The notes under the pieces were generated by a model. That model saw nothing but the letters and a program-made list of their open reading frames with translations. It was not told where the DNA came from and did not search any database. 40,481 bases of DNA from an uncultured Clostridia bacterium (GTDB taxonomy: Bacteria; Bacillota; Clostridia; Christensenellales; UBA1242): contig CALBKX010000025.1 in NCBI GenBank assembly GCA_937895935.1, positions 1 to 40,481 on the forward strand. Reading direction: 5' to 3'. The translations under genes and the position numbers were made by a program. Within the stretch, counting starts at the first letter, position 1, and each line of letters starts with the position of its first letter. Shown piece by piece: positions 38,101 through 40,481 of the stretch.

Positions 38101-40481
38101 TTCCAACAATGCCACCCGCATTTGTAAAGCCTGAAACAAGTTTAACTTCACCATAAGTGCTGATGCCTTCAAGGTTAACTTCATTACTTACCTCTGCCAC
38201 AACTCCACCAAAATTTGAGTTTGAAATGTAAGATGTTGCAGAATTTGTTTTGTGGAGTTCAAATGGATTGTTTGCATTTCCTAAAGTCAAGTTTGAAATG
38301 GTAAGCTCTGATGAAGCGTTTCCAACAACCAAGCCAAAGTTTTTCATATTGCTAATTGCATTGTCATTTAATGTGACACTGTTTGGCAAAACTTTTAAAT
38401 TGCTTATTATTGTTTCACCATTTACTTCACCAATTATTGTTCCAAAGTTTAAGCCTACTATATTGTCATTTTCATCTGTCACGTTTGCCCCTTTGTATGT
38501 GATGTCACCAGTGAAAGACAAATTGTTAAGCGTGCAACCTGTGGTTTTTCCAATAAATCCCGCTTGTGTATTTGACGAGTTGAACACAATTAAGTTTTTA
38601 AATGTGCCATTTATCACATTTATTTTTCCATTAAACTCATGCAGTGTGTCTGTGCCAACATTAATTATTGTTTGATTGTTTCCTAAATCAATTGTAACTG
38701 AAATTTTTAATAAATCTTCACGTGTTATACCTTGCACATCTTCCCAATAGTTAAGAGTGTATGCAAGTTTTTTCCAAGTTTCTAATTTTGTTATTGTAAT
38801 TGAATACGAATTATCTGTAGTATTTTTCACAATAACATCATTTCCAACTACTGTGCCAGGTGTTAGTTTCCAGTCATCAAGTTTGTTTGGAATGTAGTAG
38901 TTGCCAACTTTTGTCCAAGCATCTTCATTTTTTTCTGTTCCGCCAATTGTCCAATCACTCGCTGGGTTTGTTGCTCCATTTTTACCTTTTTCGGAAATAT
39001 AGTTCATTGTAGGCTTGTCTTTGTATTGCAACTTGCTGTTTTCAGGGTTTCCTGTTTTTGCTGAGTAACTACCTGGATTTCCTTTCACATTGTCAGTTGG
39101 TGTGTAGGTTTGTAATGTTTCATTTTCTCCTAATTCTTCGTCATATTTACTTGGGCAGATACCATCACTATTGTAACTTTTAAGGGTGAACCAGTCATTT
39201 GACGCATTGTTTGTAATTTCTTCAGTCGTGAGTGTTATCAATTTGGTGGTTAAATTAAATGTTGCGTTGGAGAAATTAATTGGGAATTTCACCCCAAGAC
39301 CTCCTGTCAATTTTCTTAAAGGAGCGTCTTGGTGATTTGTTAAATTATCATAAGCGTTTCTAACGTGTTTTTGACCGCCAAAAAATTGACCAAATCTAGC
39401 AGAATATTGATTACCTGGTAAAAGTATTTTATCTAATGAGCTTCTTAAAGAATCTTTACCATCAAAAATGTTATAAATAGACTGGTTACTAGTCCAATAA
39501 TTTGAACTATTTCCTATAACAACACTTAAATTGATTTTTACATTTGCTTGAAAAATATCTTTTAAAGTATTTATACCTTCTCTATATAGGCTTTTTGCTC
39601 GACTCAAAAATATAAGCTGACCAAACACACCCACAAATGCTGCTTTAGTTACCTTTATATTTCCTTTTTTAGCGAGACTTTGTATATTTTTTGCACTGAT
39701 TTTTGCTACTTGTTTAATTCCTCTGTAGCCTGCATTAATTTCACCATAGTTGGCTAGGCGTGCGTTGTCAGTTGTAGAATTATTTTCTGTAGCAACTGAT
39801 TTTATTCCATAACCCGCTATACCACCTGCAAATGCAAGCGAAGTCATTTCTCTATAAACTAGGAAACTTCTGTCCTTCCAATAATATGTTATACCATCAA
39901 TTATATAGATATCATCAGCTTCTTTCTGTACAAAATCATAACATTTAGCATCTTCACCACTCTTTATTTTTGCTAAACAATCATAGTTATATTCTTTTTT
40001 ATCATTCTTAGACGAATCGTTCGAATTGATTGTTACTGTACATTTTAGTTCCGCCGTCCATTGGTCATATTTATCTAGCCCAATTAAAAATTTGATTGTA
40101 TTGTTGTTATCATATTCGAAAGAAAATTCTTTACTTGTATTCGTGCTCGTATTCGTGCTCGTCAGACTCAGTATGTTGGCTCCACTTTCTGTCGATGGAA
40201 TATAAGCCATCCCATCATATATCATACTATTAAAAGTTACTTTATATTCACGTAGTTCCTCACATTCGTATTTAATGTTCATTTTCAAAGACGTGCTATT
40301 CTTTGCATCCTCATAATACACCTTGCCTTGATAATTTGAACTAATGCGGGTTGCGAGTCCAGTACCGTCTATTTCATAGTTTGCGTTTTTTGTAGTGTTG
40401 CCTTGTTCATCCGTTGTTGTTTTATTTGTTGTTGCTTGCCATACGGACATTGCTGTGATGTTGGCAACGTTTGCGCAGTCT
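35165..40481 (-). CDS. Giant surface protein with GLUG repeats, 5' end outside the window
   Basis: At least 1771 codons. The first ATG inside the window (40450) is unlikely to be the start: ten sense codons continue in frame to the window edge and no signal peptide follows it. The visible part starts with beta-rich sequence, then a GLUG-like turn (LAFAGGIAGYG, near residue 200 from that ATG). A main GLUG block follows at about 600-890: VINGTFKNLIVFNSSNTQAGFIG, FGGVVAEVS, NAGGIVGNVAG, VGGIAGANAGSI, YAGGLVGNNSGTV. The C-terminal 850 residues are Thr/Lys/Glu-rich beta sequence. There is no C-terminal LPXTG motif or membrane anchor. It is the upstream, same-strand neighbour of the giant lipoprotein and similar in style, so the two are probably paralogous surface proteins. 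Confidence 0.85.
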   Translation of the reverse strand, partial: DCANVANITAMSVWQATTNKTTTDEQGNTTKNANYEIDGTGLATRISSNYQGKVYYEDAKNSTSLKMNIKYECEELREYKVTFNSMIYDGMAYIPSTESGANILSLTSTNTSTNTSKEFSFEYDNNNTIKFLIGLDKYDQWTAELKCTVTINSNDSSKNDKKEYNYDCLAKIKSGEDAKCYDFVQKEADDIYIIDGITYYWKDRSFLVYREMTSLAFAGGIAGYGIKSVATENNSTTDNARLANYGEINAGYRGIKQVAKISAKNIQSLAKKGNIKVTKAAFVGVFGQLIFLSRAKSLYREGINTLKDIFQANVKINLSVVIGNSSNYWTSNQSIYNIFDGKDSLRSSLDKILLPGNQYSARFGQFFGGQKHVRNAYDNLTNHQDAPLRKLTGGLGVKFPINFSNATFNLTTKLITLTTEEITNNASNDWFTLKSYNSDGICPSKYDEELGENETLQTYTPTDNVKGNPGSYSAKTGNPENSKLQYKDKPTMNYISEKGKNGATNPASDWTIGGTEKNEDAWTKVGNYYIPNKLDDWKLTPGTVVGNDVIVKNTTDNSYSITITKLETWKKLAYTLNYWEDVQGITREDLLKISVTIDLGNNQTIINVGTDTLHEFNGKINVINGTFKNLIVFNSSNTQAGFIGKTTGCTLNNLSFTGDITYKGANVTDENDNIVGLNFGTIIGEVNGETIISNLKVLPNSVTLNDNAISNMKNFGLVVGNASSELTISNLTLGNANNPFELHKTNSATSYISNSNFGGVVAEVSNEVNLEGISTYGEVKLVSGFTNAGGIVGNVAGGSLTMKDYTQTITTSGREETQTTSNYADLSVIIASNSTLYVGGIAGANAGSITISNNLRIGTKKAIKISADVTASNSSAYAGGLVGNNSGTVKLDGTPSSSITFGLKDSGSYSSISYILAGYNQFADNGIIVYAAKAFAGKYFGNSTDTISKNTNFYSTMARYLNINSDWSASTSTTSSTINYATWDTFDEFNNVKVISDNNGTSISFDSTGTQLFKLGTAIENGDANTKIYVEDKTYDKVKTTYTDEQGKEQTSTISYTYALGTRNAESGAFEQDSSNAAITLDTETAEGENEGDKITSIYRQSLSYKVTEYDLTNKFDSSKITGQIAKQWLLEINYSCYSEMYKQKLEDTNLTYKYKITLTSLDSAVNPNGKYLLQVIQLNNYTKNTNITYTDKAVQVITKKNDDKTEDKTEISNKTVDIGSVPSNPNILYVGDKDYNNTTLVNKIVSASETIDLSEDIEVEALRSTYELDFKQTEKGSEDNKYYETTSISISATYTPQFEIEITSNKLIFNENAKIEVSGSANTSYYKIVEKTENDKTTREIVPVKADGSEYSENEEISESTALAPINTTYTHAIISYDLPTNMSSDSVSSTQINNASSVNIYVNPAKDAKGNITSSPTQTEDFTQDITIGGKNGFKLEFKQNEFMFNGEKFAYAHVYKCTFDGKDYLIVSLADTNYNITEYVYLIDGGNLYSCGNIKYTLKDYQIAGEGTYAKDAFDKIFTETGPARYESFFPKTEKYENNICNMEDNLTSPYRLDESRNYVLDDEKKIVGTEGLTLTRAYYNATVEINANVVDVYYTYTTTYTKYTETYTITASTITKDEPTVAKDNSGNTITETDKVVYLTSENALELEKKEGETKTKHLITAEITIDSDYTKITRYKEGSETEETEEYKALPQDLKDKIGENDVVYKLTSGTPANITGYKVETSINGSTTNTVYYLYDKSENTLTSSSVFYKITAITTGNNYSFVIK

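Noticed and set aside
38250..38675. 141-codon plus-strand reading frame inside the second giant gene
   Set aside because: It is the antisense shadow of a long, clearly coding minus-strand frame, hydrophobic by base composition, with no ribosome site. The same reasoning removes the other plus-strand frames across 24678-40450.

Overview
This window is AT-rich bacterial chromosome that looks like an endospore-forming or sporulation-derived Firmicute, probably an uncultured anaerobic clostridium-like lineage. The key evidence is the canonical cluster spoIIGA-sigE-sigG, together with spoVG, a DUF1540 protein, a SPOR-domain membrane protein, the walJ-htrA pair and Shine-Dalgarno sites of the GGAGG type. 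TGA is used as a stop (murC ends in TGA), so the code is table 11 and not the Mollicute code. Nearly everything is on the minus strand; only the SPOR-domain gene, the DUF1540 gene and spoVG point the other way. No tRNA, rRNA, CRISPR array or transposase gene was recognised.

Layout. Positions 1-398 hold a structured intergenic repeat region with two identical 80-bp copies that can fold like cloverleaves. Positions 399-7206 carry glycolysis genes (tpiA, pgk), a SPOR-domain membrane protein, a PflA-like radical SAM protein, a divergent glutamate racemase and uvrB. Positions 7223-9412 hold small genes: twin winged-helix-like/transmembrane proteins, a Sel1-like protein and a DUF975 membrane protein. 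Positions 9718-14854 carry translation and RNA-modification genes: rplS with a likely structured leader, an archaeal-type valS, an RluA-family pseudouridine synthase and an RlmI-like methyltransferase. Positions 15070-16786 hold three genes of unknown role, one with a transglutaminase-like Cys-His-Asp arrangement. Positions 16953-19369 are sigG, sigE and spoIIGA. Positions 19493-24524 carry an HtrA-type lipoprotein protease, walJ, rplI, a DUF1540 gene, rpmE, murC and spoVG.

The right 40% (24678-40481) is two giant minus-strand genes for extracellular proteins. One is a complete 3297-residue lipoprotein with Ig-like regions and three blocks of GLUG-type repeats. The other is a related protein of at least 1771 residues, cut by the window edge. 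The 593 bp between them contain a 43-bp tandem repeat, a GC-rich palindrome and a 78-bp element with inverted-repeat ends. This surface-protein region is the most accessory-looking part of the window.

How the genes fit together. SpoIIGA would cleave pro-SigE to activate mother-cell transcription, and SigG would act later in the forespore. Several sigma-A type promoters and intrinsic terminators can be placed by eye, and they divide the window into mostly short transcription units. All function calls come from reading motifs in the translated sequence. No database search was possible.
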